Positions 1 through 6,505 of a stretch of 10,609 nt of DNA are shown here, one piece after another. The notes beneath the pieces are model-generated. The model saw only the letters and a list, made by a program, of their open reading frames with translations, ran no database searches and was not told the DNA's origin. A program made the translations under genes and the position numbers. Origin of the DNA: an uncultured Bacteroidota bacterium (lineage in GTDB: Bacteria > Bacteroidota > Bacteroidia > Chitinophagales > Chitinophagaceae). The stretch covers positions 1-10,609 of the forward strand of contig CAMLEX010000107.1 in NCBI GenBank assembly GCA_946479055.1, read 5' to 3'. Position 1 is the first letter of the stretch. Every line of letters starts with the position of its first letter.

Positions 1-2
1 TT

Positions 3-47
3 AAAGGAAAACCGATGTGGTATTTTGCAATGGGAGTTGACTTCTGA
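3..47 (+). CDS. C-terminal end of an unidentified plus-strand gene (partial)
   Basis: Only the last 14 codons lie in the window, read in the frame starting at base 3 and stopping with TGA at 45-47. The visible tail is KGKPMWYFAMGVDF. Alternating aromatic and hydrophobic residues with a terminal Phe are typical of the last strand of outer-membrane beta-barrels, so an outer-membrane protein is a reasonable guess. A hairpin terminator with a plus-strand T-tract begins 40 bases downstream, which supports a plus-strand gene ending here. The other two plus frames also stop within 70 bases and look less protein-like. The family cannot be named. Confidence 0.45.
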   Translation, partial: KGKPMWYFAMGVDF

Positions 48-86
48 TCGCAGACTACACAGATAATTTAAGATTACACGAATAAC

Positions 87-118
87 AAAATCCCTCCGCA
101 ATTCGGAGGGATTTTTTT
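87..118 (+). terminator. Rho-independent terminator, probably bidirectional
   Basis: A perfect 9-bp stem (ATCCCTCCG at 90-98 with CGGAGGGAT at 104-112) closes a 5-base CAATT loop and is followed by a run of seven T (112-118). An AAAA run precedes it (87-90), so the reverse transcript also ends in a short U-rich tract. It lies between the partial plus-strand gene ending at 47 and the creD end at 167, so it can serve both converging units, with the stronger tract on the plus strand. Confidence 0.9.
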
Positions 119-166
119 GTCAATAGTAGTACGGAAGAGCGAAAAACCAACATCAACTGAAAATTC

Positions 167-1456
167 TTACCACTGAATTTTCTTTGAGAAATGCATGATT
201 ACTGCCAATGTCAGGAACAACCCAATGCTTCCCAGCAATAAAGAATAATCCTGCAATTGAAGTATAGTAAAAATGTATGAGTACATCAGCACCAAAACAA
301 CACCAAGAACAGTTGTGAGTTTTGATGATTGAAGAAGCCCTTTTACAAACCAGGCTATCAATCCTACTGTTGCTGCTGAAGCGATGATATAGGCCGTATT
401 AAATCCTGTATACTCAGAAATGGATAATAATAAAGTATAAAAAAGTATCAGGGCCAAACCGATCAATGCATATTGAAATGGGTGAACCGATTTTTTATTC
501 ACGGTTTCAATAATAAAAAAAGCGGCGAACGTAAGTAGTATACAAAGAATGGCATACTTCACCGAACGCATGGTTTTCTGGTAACCATTAACAGGAATAA
601 AAAGATCAGCACCAAAAGAAGCGGATTGAAGATTGTAAGTATTTTCTTTCCAGGCCTGCGGAAAATTTCTTGTATTAGCAAGGCTTTTCCAGGTAGCAAC
701 TAAACCGCTGTCACTGATTCGATGATCTGGTAATTGTCCACCGGTAAAACTTGGATCGGGCCAGGTAGAATTTAATTTTACAGTCGTTTCTTTTCCTACC
801 GGGGTAAATAGCAATTGCTCGGATCCATTGATTGAAATAGAAGAGGAAAATTTGATTGCAATATCCGGTGATGTGTTTACCTGTGCCATAAACCCTTCCT
901 TCATCACACCATTATTTATGGCCGAAGGATTAAGTGTAACTGTTGAATCATTCCAAACCAGGTTGATCTCTTCTTTCAATCCTTTGCTATCTGCAAGGTC
1001 CATGCATACATAAGCTTCATTCCACAAAACCTGCGCAGGATCGATCTTTAACTGCTGCAAAGGAATTGAATTAAACTTTCCACTCATTTTGATCTCCGAA
1101 GAATATAACATCACCTGGAAAATACCCCGATGACGTTCTTCGGGTTTTACTTTTGATTCAACAATTAAATTATCCGGTAGTATATACGCCAGTTTTTTTA
1201 AAATCACTACCTGGCCTTTCTCACCGGTTACTGTTTCATTATAAGGCAATACCAGAACCGGCCCGGTAATATTTTGCCGTCCAGCCCATTTACTGCTGAC
1301 CTCGGTGAATGCTTCTTTTTGCCTTGCTTCTCTTTCGGTGATCACGTTCTGTACAAAATAGGCGGGTATCAGCAAGAGTAATACCAGCCCTCCGATCAAT
1401 AACCCTTTGATGAGCAATTTGCTTTTTTGCCAGACATTTGTTACAACTGTTTCCAT
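167..1456 (-). CDS. creD: CreD family inner-membrane protein
   Basis: A 429-residue protein of the CreD family (Pfam CreD). One N-terminal membrane helix (about 14-36) is followed by a periplasmic domain of about 260 residues and five C-terminal helices (about 298-318, 326-346, 352-372, 380-400, 404-424). Family hallmarks visible are GPVLVLPY (65-72), FGADLFIPVNGYQKTMRSVK (281-300), the HPFQYALIG...FYTLLLSISEY segment (325-349) and QDYSLLLGSIGLF (402-414). In Escherichia coli CreD belongs to the CreBC regulon and affects envelope integrity and colicin E2 tolerance; its biochemical role is not known. Here no creB or creC is visible, and the gene is last in a run of membrane-protein genes, 14 bases after the DUF1361 gene. 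The start at 1456 is the only good N-terminal Met before the first helix. Confidence 0.93.
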   Translation of the reverse strand: METVVTNVWQKSKLLIKGLLIGGLVLLLLIPAYFVQNVITEREARQKEAFTEVSSKWAGRQNITGPVLVLPYNETVTGEKGQVVILKKLAYILPDNLIVESKVKPEERHRGIFQVMLYSSEIKMSGKFNSIPLQQLKIDPAQVLWNEAYVCMDLADSKGLKEEINLVWNDSTVTLNPSAINNGVMKEGFMAQVNTSPDIAIKFSSSISINGSEQLLFTPVGKETTVKLNSTWPDPSFTGGQLPDHRISDSGLVATWKSLANTRNFPQAWKENTYNLQSASFGADLFIPVNGYQKTMRSVKYAILCILLTFAAFFIIETVNKKSVHPFQYALIGLALILFYTLLLSISEYTGFNTAYIIASAATVGLIAWFVKGLLQSSKLTTVLGVVLVLMYSYIFTILQLQDYSLLLGSIGLFLTLAVIMHFSKKIQW

Positions 1457-1470
1457 TTTTTATTTGATTT

Positions 1471-2163
1471 TTATTTAGTGATTGGCATGTGAAAATTTTC
1501 TGCCAGTTTTTTTATTGTGATATAGAGTACGGTCATAAAAACCGCATATACGGCTATCATTCCCCATTCCATTTTATTCCTCAACGGGTGAAACAACACT
1601 TCGAACATTTCTTTGAAAAGAGAAAAAGGTTGTGCGATGATATCCCAACTATTAAAGCGCAGATAACGGCCGATATAAATTCCAAAGGCGTTTAGCCACA
1701 TTACAATAAAGATTATGAAAAGCGAAAAGCGCCGTCCACTTATGCTTTCTAATATAACTTCAGTTCTTCGTATGGAAACAATGCCCAATACGATCCCATT
1801 CCAGGCAAAAGAAAATATCAATAACAGATCAAACCATTTGGGCGCGGAATCAAATTTATCAAGGTGAAAAAGATCGGTAAGTATGTAAAAAGAGTTGGGA
1901 ATAAACAACAGCCATACAAATAAAACAATGGCCAGTTCTCTTTTACGTTGGGCAAAACGCTCTAGTGTAGGTAGCCATTCAGTAATTGCAAAAGGAATAA
2001 AAGCGAGAAAAAGGTTCCATACAAGGAAGAGGTAGGTAAGATCTCCTGTAATAAATATTCGTGCACATAACAACAAACAACTAAATCCACAGGAAATCAG
2101 CAGCCATTGCTGAATATTCAGGTTTAGTGAAATGTCTTTTTCTCTAATCGACTTATAAAGCAT
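1471..2163 (-). CDS. DUF1361 domain membrane protein
   Basis: A predicted 230-residue integral membrane protein of the DUF1361 family, function unknown. Recognisable conserved stretches are LFIPNSFYILTDLFHL, near the middle, and IGRYLRFNSWDI, in the second half. About six hydrophobic segments are visible. I chose the ATG at 2163 (MLYKSIREKD), which overlaps the end of dgkA by 11 bases. An upstream ATG at 2196 would give 241 residues but a 44-base overlap. The overlap with dgkA suggests translational coupling, and creD follows 14 bases later. Family assignment rests on motif recognition; no enzymatic residues can be named. Confidence 0.82.
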   Translation of the reverse strand: MLYKSIREKDISLNLNIQQWLLISCGFSCLLLCARIFITGDLTYLFLVWNLFLAFIPFAITEWLPTLERFAQRKRELAIVLFVWLLFIPNSFYILTDLFHLDKFDSAPKWFDLLLIFSFAWNGIVLGIVSIRRTEVILESISGRRFSLFIIFIVMWLNAFGIYIGRYLRFNSWDIIAQPFSLFKEMFEVLFHPLRNKMEWGMIAVYAVFMTVLYITIKKLAENFHMPITK

Positions 2164-2533
2164 ATAAAAATAGTTTAGGTATAAAAACAATGGCACCCGT
2201 CACAAATGCAGTGATAGCAGCTACCAATACAGCGCCAGCCGCCATATCCTTGATCAATTCTATTTTTGAATTTCTTTCTGTTGAAATAAAATCCATTATT
2301 CTTTCAATTACGGTATTAAATATTTCCGCTGCCCATACAAAACCAGTTACGATTATTAGAGCGATCATTTCCACATTAGATACATCAAAAAAGATGGAGG
2401 CTGCAAATACAATATGTGTAGCCACAAGGTGTATCCTGGCATTTGGTTCTTGCTGAAAAAATTTTAAAATTCCTTTGAAAGCAAATCCGAAACTGTTCAA
2501 CCTTGAGCGGGTGAAGAATGTTTTCTGTTTCAT
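2153..2533 (-). CDS. dgkA: Diacylglycerol/undecaprenol kinase (DgkA family)
   Basis: A 126-residue small membrane kinase of the prokaryotic DgkA family (DAGK_prokar), which phosphorylates diacylglycerol or undecaprenol with ATP at the inner membrane and so recycles lipid from envelope polymer synthesis. An amphipathic N-terminus (10-30) precedes three membrane helices (about 36-50, 56-76, 96-118). The catalytic set known from E. coli DgkA is present at nearly the same spacing: E29, E70, N73, E77, K95 and D96, in AEIFNTVIERIMDFI and IKDMAAGAVL. The start is the ATG at 2533; an in-frame ATG at 2632 would add 33 residues that lie inside the preceding gene and do not fit the family. Which lipid is used cannot be told from sequence. 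It starts one base after the stop of the 72-residue gene upstream, implying coupling. Confidence 0.93.
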   Translation of the reverse strand: MKQKTFFTRSRLNSFGFAFKGILKFFQQEPNARIHLVATHIVFAASIFFDVSNVEMIALIIVTGFVWAAEIFNTVIERIMDFISTERNSKIELIKDMAAGAVLVAAITAFVTGAIVFIPKLFLYAL

Positions 2534-2534
2534 T

Positions 2535-2753
2535 TTATAAAGAAGTTTTATCTGCGATCCATTTCCACCAAAAAGCCGTGCAGGTAGTATAAACGAAAAT
2601 CTCATATAAGTCATCAGATATGGAATGTCCATTTCTGAATACTGCTATACAAACCGGAACTATAAAAGCAATAGCAGCAAGTGTAATGAGTATTCCCATG
2701 GCATGTATTGGCAGATAAAACCAGCCGGCTTTTTTAAACCAGATTTGTTTCAT
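2535..2753 (-). CDS. Small two-helix membrane protein upstream of dgkA
   Basis: A 72-residue protein with two hydrophobic segments (about 12-38 and 50-64), a charged N-terminus (MKQIWFKKAGW) and a Trp-rich end, FWWKWIADKTS. I recall similar short proteins in other Bacteroidota but no functional name. The stop codon is separated from the dgkA start by one base, so the two are almost certainly co-translated, which makes a link to lipid or polyprenol metabolism plausible but unproven. The gene is too well placed in the operon, and too protein-like, to be a chance open frame. Confidence 0.75.
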   Translation of the reverse strand: MKQIWFKKAGWFYLPIHAMGILITLAAIAFIVPVCIAVFRNGHSISDDLYEIFVYTTCTAFWWKWIADKTSL

Positions 2754-2775
2754 GATTAAAAAGTTTTAAAAGAAA

Positions 2776-3198
2776 TTATCTTACACATTGGTCATTTATA
2801 TTTTCCAAAATCAAGTCTTTATTTACAAAGAATAAATTACCCTTATGCTCAGATATAAATACACTTATCCAACCAGCAATAACAGCCCCTACTGGGAAAA
2901 GCAAGAAGAGCCCAGAATTCCAAATATTCTTTTCGACATTTAAAACCTCGAGCATTTGAAAAGCAAATACTACAGAAATAACTACTCCGCAGAGCAATAA
3001 AAACACTTTTGTTGTATAACTCCGTTCTGTTTTATTAATAACCAAATAACTTATGGTAAATAAAGCCCAAGCAAACCATCCGTATATGAGAACATACATG
3101 AATGATATAAAATACATTACCGGGATCGCCAAAGCCGGAAGCGTTACTAAAGCATAAACGCCTATAGCTCTCAAATAAATAATAAATGGAGTTGTCAT
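2776..3198 (-). CDS. Unrecognised four-helix membrane protein (140 aa)
   Basis: I do not recognise this family. The protein has four hydrophobic segments (about 8-32, 36-54, 63-82, 93-116) separated by short charged loops, and a hydrophilic C-terminal tail (HKGNLFFVNKDLILENINDQCVR). No signal peptide, lipobox or catalytic motif is visible. It begins 10 bases after the stop of the upstream 128-residue gene and ends 22 bases before the 72-residue gene, so it is a member of the same minus-strand operon. The start at 3198 (MTTPFIIYL) leaves the first helix intact. A role in the inner membrane is all that can be said. Confidence 0.72.
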   Translation of the reverse strand: MTTPFIIYLRAIGVYALVTLPALAIPVMYFISFMYVLIYGWFAWALFTISYLVINKTERSYTTKVFLLLCGVVISVVFAFQMLEVLNVEKNIWNSGLFLLFPVGAVIAGWISVFISEHKGNLFFVNKDLILENINDQCVR

Positions 3199-3208
3199 AT
3201 ATTTTGGT

Positions 3209-3595
3209 TTAACAGTTACAATTTTCTCCTATGATATATATAGTCAGAAAAGCTAAAAGACTAAGACTAAATGCGATCACTAACAGTGGAAACCATCTTT
3301 TCTTTATAGTAAAATGAAAAAGAAATTGTTCTTTCGTAAGCTGCCAATCGATCTTCAATACCTGGAAGACAGTTAACAAGAAAGCTACCATAGGTCCAAA
3401 AAGAATAAGCAGATTGATATTCCAACCAACCGTCTCTTTAATTCCCATTCTTTCCAGGAGTGGGGTGACCGAATCAAAGGGAGCACCAATTCCCATTTCG
3501 TACTTTAAAATAGAAATACAGATAAAATAAGCTGTTGGCAATGCCAGTATAAGGGATAGTATTGTGATCCCATTTTGTTTTGTATACTGTTTCAT
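3209..3595 (-). CDS. Unrecognised three-helix membrane protein (128 aa)
   Basis: I do not recognise this family. There are three clear hydrophobic segments (about 11-30, 59-82, 104-124) and a short loop between the first two that contains GIGAPFDSVTPLLERMGI, the kind of conserved-looking extracytoplasmic loop worth comparing with homologues. The protein ends in CNC. No enzyme motif is seen. It lies in the operon, 47 bases after the preceding gene and 10 bases before the next. The start at 3595 (MKQYTKQNG) gives a short positive N-terminus ahead of the first helix, as expected for an inner-membrane protein with its N-terminus inside. Confidence 0.72.
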   Translation of the reverse strand: MKQYTKQNGITILSLILALPTAYFICISILKYEMGIGAPFDSVTPLLERMGIKETVGWNINLLILFGPMVAFLLTVFQVLKIDWQLTKEQFLFHFTIKKRWFPLLVIAFSLSLLAFLTIYIIGENCNC

Positions 3596-3642
3596 ATGTA
3601 TATTTTTTAGTGTTTATTTGAACGCATCTATTATTTATTATA

Positions 3643-4122
3643 CTACCCGGTTTTATTGATTTCTTTTTCTACCATTATAATCTTACTCAAACAAATACTC
3701 AGCGGAATTATTCCAATCACACCAAATGCACAGTCGATCAGCCGCCAGCCTACAGGAATACCCCTGAAATGACCGGCGATAAATGCGAAGGGGATGATGA
3801 GCACACAGGCGATCATACCAAATTCTATGATCCATTTATTCCGAACTGGATCCTTTAGCGGGCCAATAAAAAGAATAACTAATACAATATGGGCAAAAGC
3901 CAGCCAGTCATAACCGTATGCTAAAAAAGGATACTGCTTGTTTGTATGTACGATACCGAGGTATACTTTTTGGATCCATGCGCCGACCATGTTGGTAGGA
4001 GAAAAACAACGGGAAAGAAACGCTAATTCTCTTTCAAGTGGTATAGCTGTCAATCCGCTGAGGAAAAGGACGATCATAAAGAAGATGATCCAATGGCGGG
4101 TTTGTTTTAGTTTGGTTTCCAT
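3643..4122 (-). CDS. Unrecognised four-helix membrane protein (159 aa)
   Basis: The function is not recognised, though the architecture looks like a conserved Bacteroidota membrane protein. A basic N-terminus (METKLKQTRHW) leads into helix 1 (about 12-28). A 45-residue stretch without a helix follows, containing SPTNMVGAWIQKVYLGI and a run of aromatic residues. Helices 2-4 lie at about 72-88, 97-117 and 130-150. AGHFRGIPVGWRLIDCAFG (about 116-134) carries charged residues at a membrane edge and is the best candidate for a functional motif. It sits 25 bases after the DUF6688-like gene in the same operon. Confidence 0.75.
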   Translation of the reverse strand: METKLKQTRHWIIFFMIVLFLSGLTAIPLERELAFLSRCFSPTNMVGAWIQKVYLGIVHTNKQYPFLAYGYDWLAFAHIVLVILFIGPLKDPVRNKWIIEFGMIACVLIIPFAFIAGHFRGIPVGWRLIDCAFGVIGIIPLSICLSKIIMVEKEINKTG

Positions 4123-4147
4123 TTTAAAATTCCTTTACATTAAAAAT

Positions 4148-5254
4148 TTATAAATCCAGAAATCTTTCATTATTTTTTTTAATAGCAATTCTTTCCGCCT
4201 TTCCAAGATATTGCTGTGCAATTCTATCCTCCGGTTTTCTATCCGCCAGGTATAGCACTATTAAAAAAAACCATTCAAGCGGTTTCATCAGGATATAAAT
4301 ACCGTCCGAAAAAAATTTGTTATTAAAAACACTATAATACTTGTGAACTAAATCGCCGACACGGTCGTATTTTTTTCTTATCAAACGATGAATACCAGGT
4401 AATTTCTGTTGAATTAATTCTTCGAAAGCATTTGAAATCAGAAGTTGCCTGTTACAAATTATTTTGCCACCATTTCTTTCTCCATAACGCTGTGGCCTGA
4501 CAATTTTAGAATGACCGTTGGCAGCAACAGAGCATAAATAATGTCCGCCACACTCTACATTATCACACATATAATCCCATTGTGACAAACCGTGCTTATA
4601 AGTTTCTGTAAATGCTTTTATAGCTGAATCAGGTTGCTGGCCAAACACAAACAACAAAGCAGAAAGAATAAGCAATAATGGCAGACATAGTAACAGTAAA
4701 AGGGGATATTTTATAAAAAAATTTGACTTTAAAATCGCTCTGCAAATTTTTTCAAAAAGATTCTTTGGCTCATTCGTCCAGGAAAATGTTTCATCAAAAA
4801 GTATTTGTTGATTTTTAATAAGGATTGTCAGGAACAAAGCAATAATCGGAGCATTGCCTAAAATCCAAAAAAGGCTATCACTAATATGTATACTTATTAA
4901 AATATTAAGAGAAATTCCGGTTAAAAGAAAGCAATTAACAATTAGCTCCAAGAGAGGGCCCGCTAGTTTAGTTCGCCAGGACGAATAAAAATAAGCTGCG
5001 GCACTTAATAGAATCAGTAAGTATACTGTTAGCCTATGAGGTGGCGCAAAAAAAGCACTATCGGAACAACACTCATTTATAGTATCAAGGTCCATTGTTG
5101 AAAGAAAAATTAATGGGCTAACGGCAACAGTAAAAATTTCCACTATCCTTAAAGTGACATTTCCCAAACATCTTTCTCTATTAGTCAAGTAGAAAAGAAA
5201 ATCTATTACAGCAAGTATTGAGGCTAAACAAACTATTATAACTAATATCTCCAT
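4148..5254 (-). CDS. DUF6688-like membrane protein with Cys/His cluster
   Basis: A 368-residue protein in two parts. The N-terminal 205 residues hold about six membrane helices (3-24, 35-53, 75-92, 99-121, 126-146, 183-205). The C-terminal part is mostly soluble and has a Cys/His-rich stretch: C230, C235, H238, C241 and H248, followed by C267 in KIICNRQLLISNAFEEL. I recall this pattern (WDYMCDNVECGGHYLCSVA) in the Bacteroidota family DUF6688, whose function is unknown; that family name is from memory. The cluster could bind a metal or form disulfides. A hydrophobic stretch near 322-336 may touch the membrane again. It is the first gene of the eight-gene operon, and the inverted repeat 5279-5295 lies 24 bases upstream of its ATG. 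Confidence 0.72.
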   Translation of the reverse strand: MEILVIIVCLASILAVIDFLFYLTNRERCLGNVTLRIVEIFTVAVSPLIFLSTMDLDTINECCSDSAFFAPPHRLTVYLLILLSAAAYFYSSWRTKLAGPLLELIVNCFLLTGISLNILISIHISDSLFWILGNAPIIALFLTILIKNQQILFDETFSWTNEPKNLFEKICRAILKSNFFIKYPLLLLLCLPLLLILSALLFVFGQQPDSAIKAFTETYKHGLSQWDYMCDNVECGGHYLCSVAANGHSKIVRPQRYGERNGGKIICNRQLLISNAFEELIQQKLPGIHRLIRKKYDRVGDLVHKYYSVFNNKFFSDGIYILMKPLEWFFLIVLYLADRKPEDRIAQQYLGKAERIAIKKNNERFLDL

Positions 5255-5278
5255 ATATTTATTTTATATTTAGAAAGT

Positions 5279-5295
5279 ACTTTGTATTTCAAAGT
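5279..5295. promoter_or_regulatory. Candidate operator 1: ACTTTG-N5-CAAAGT
   Basis: A perfect 6-bp inverted repeat with a 5-base spacer (ACTTTG TATTT CAAAGT) lies between the regulator stop (5312) and the ATG of the DUF6688-like gene (5254). The minus-strand reading CACTTTGAAATACAAAGTAC matches the second site (6505-6524, plus strand) at 18 of 20 positions. An additional AAAG half-site abuts it at 5274-5277. It is suited to a dimeric winged-helix protein; the neighbouring regulator is the obvious candidate. I could not define a convincing -33/-7 pair for this unit. Confidence 0.65.
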
Positions 5296-5311
5296 GTAAA
5301 GACAAAAAAAA

Positions 5312-5611
5312 TTATTTTACTCCTTTGATCATATTCTCCAATGCCGTTATATGATCTGTAAATGCTTTTTCACCGTTTTTTGTTACTGAATAAGTCGTAT
5401 TCGTTTTTCTACCGATAAACCCCTTGTGTACTTTGATATACCCATTCTCTTCCAGGCTTACCAAATGGGTGGCCAGGTTACCATCTGTTACTTCGAGCAT
5501 TTGCTTCAGGTCATTAAAACTGATCTCATCATTGACCATAAGGATGCTCATCACACCCAGCCGGATGCGGTTATCAAAAACTTTATTTAAACCTGTTATC
5601 GGATTTTTCAT
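5312..5611 (-). CDS. Winged-helix transcriptional regulator (HTH_34 type)
   Basis: A 99-residue single-domain DNA-binding protein, usual for the winged-helix HTH_34 (PF13601-like) group, which is related in fold to MarR and ArsR. It reads as an N-terminal helix (4-26), a helix-turn-helix with ISFNDLKQMLEVTDGNLATH as its core (30-49), LVSLEENGYIKVHKGFIG leading into the wing (50-67), TTYSVTKNG (72-80) and a C-terminal dimerisation helix (82-97). There are no Cys pairs, so ArsR-type metal sensing is not indicated, and no ligand domain. It lies between two units of membrane-protein genes, each preceded by the same inverted repeat, and is therefore their likely regulator. Whether it represses or activates is not determined. 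It may be transcribed from the 6498 gene promoter through the repeat-rich gap or from its own promoter. ATG at 5611 fits the family start. Confidence 0.9.
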   Translation of the reverse strand: MKNPITGLNKVFDNRIRLGVMSILMVNDEISFNDLKQMLEVTDGNLATHLVSLEENGYIKVHKGFIGRKTNTTYSVTKNGEKAFTDHITALENMIKGVK

Positions 5612-5620
5612 AAACTCCGG

Positions 5621-5653
5621 CCTCCCCTAAATCCCCTCCCAAAGAGGGGACTT
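5621..5653 (-). repeat. G/C-rich hairpin repeat, copy A
   Basis: A C/G-rich segment unlike the surrounding AT-rich DNA. TCCCCTC (5632-5638) and GAGGGGA (5644-5650) form a perfect 7-bp stem around CCAAA, followed by CTT. On the minus strand it starts AAGTCCCCTC and ends GGGGAGG. I recall similar intergenic hairpins dispersed in many Bacteroidota genomes. It is an inverted relative of copy B at 5828-5860 and ends only 9 bases before the regulator ATG, so it forms part of the regulator's leader if transcribed from upstream. Confidence 0.6.
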
Positions 5654-5827
5654 GCCCACTCACGGCCCTAAGAGCAGTAAGTGAACTATTGTTTTTTTAT
5701 GTTGATTAAAGAACAGGAAGCTGAAGAGTGCGACGCAACGAAGATGCCATGAAAAACTTATGCTGGTTACACGATCATCAAACTAACTATTCAAAAGAAC
5801 TAACAACTAATAATAATTGATTGACCT
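5654..5827. other. 174-bp spacer between inverted hairpin repeats
   Basis: The stretch between the two hairpin repeats holds no credible gene. It contains a minus-strand mini-frame at 5750-5706 (MASSLRRTLQLPVL) and a mildly GC-rich core around 5710-5750, with AT-rich ends. The core looks familiar as an intergenic sequence in Chitinophagaceae genomes, so the segment may be a dispersed non-coding repeat or a small non-autonomous element bounded by the inverted GGACTT/AAGTCC ends. This is a memory-based suspicion, not a demonstration. Confidence 0.3.
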
Positions 5828-5860
5828 AAGTCCTCCCTTCAGGGAGACAGAGGGTTTTTT
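5828..5860 (+). repeat. G/C-rich hairpin repeat, copy B, overlapping a gene end
   Basis: AAGTCCTCCCTTCAGGGAG carries a short stem (CTCCC 5833-5837 with GGGAG 5842-5846) followed by ACAGAGGG and a T run. It is the same repeat type as copy A but in the opposite orientation, with the AAGTCC ends facing each other. The stop codon and last residues (NPLSP) of the membrane protein ending at 5839 lie inside it. As a hairpin right after that gene it could also weaken transcription toward the regulator, although the T-tract is on the plus-strand side. Confidence 0.55.
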
Positions 5861-6498
5861 CTTTCATACTTCCACCACATCACGATACCGTATACAATAT
5901 GTAACACACCAAAACCGAAAGCCCAGAAATATAATCCATACCCAATCCATTGCATATTGATAAGCCCGACAATTACTTCGCAATACCCGAGGTAACGGAT
6001 ATCGGTCAATGTATATTTACTTGCATTTACCAATGCAAGGCCATAAAAAATAAGACAGGCAGGAGCTACAAACCGCCATTCATTGTGTTGCAACAAACCT
6101 ATAATAAACAGGCCGCCTGCAACCAAAGGAATAACCATATTCCAGAATAAACGACGTGAAGTATGATTCCATAATGAAAGTCCCTGTTGATTTGATTTTT
6201 TCCATGTAAAATAAAACGCTGAAAAAAAAGCGGCTGCAAAAACACCGGCAGCTAATACCAACAATTGAAACTTTAAAGCACTAAAATCATTCTCTGTAAA
6301 AAAACCACGGGCATTATAATCATCATAATAGTTGTCGAATAACACATACCTGGCTATGACAGCGCCGATAATGGCAAAGACTCCGGCAGCTACACCGCTG
6401 AGCCCACTTAATGAAATAAACCGGCTTGATCGTTCCATCAAACGTCTGATATCTTTGACGTCCTGTAAACTGCCGGATGGTTGGTTTTGATCGCTCAT
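5839..6498 (-). CDS. Six-helix membrane protein upstream of the regulator
   Basis: The 219-residue protein has a soluble N-terminus (about 1-27, with QDVKDIRRLMERSSRFISLSG containing an amphipathic helix), then six hydrophobic segments (about 28-51, 77-98, 119-137, 142-160, 169-185, 187-207). I recognise no named family, but the N-terminal DIRxLMERSSRFISLSGLSG pattern looks like a conserved Bacteroidota membrane protein found beside HTH_34 regulators. I chose ATG 6498 (MSDQNQ). A start at 6507 (MLFMSDQ) is possible but would place the coding sequence inside the inverted repeat 6506-6522 and next to the likely transcription start. The last residues are supplied by a dispersed repeat. It probably forms the first unit of the regulon. 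Confidence 0.8.
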   Translation of the reverse strand: MSDQNQPSGSLQDVKDIRRLMERSSRFISLSGLSGVAAGVFAIIGAVIARYVLFDNYYDDYNARGFFTENDFSALKFQLLVLAAGVFAAAFFSAFYFTWKKSNQQGLSLWNHTSRRLFWNMVIPLVAGGLFIIGLLQHNEWRFVAPACLIFYGLALVNASKYTLTDIRYLGYCEVIVGLINMQWIGYGLYFWAFGFGVLHIVYGIVMWWKYERKNPLSP

Positions 6499-6505
6499 AA
6501 AAAGC

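Noticed and set aside
2534..2632. Upstream extension of dgkA to the ATG at 2632
   Set aside because: The additional 33 residues lie in the coding region of the preceding 72-residue gene and do not fit the DgkA family N-terminus.
5279..5295. Operator 1 as a simple Bacteroidota promoter element rather than a regulator site
   Set aside because: TTTG strings occur in -7 elements, but the perfect inverse arms, equal spacing and matching flanks with the second site are not explained by promoter consensus alone.
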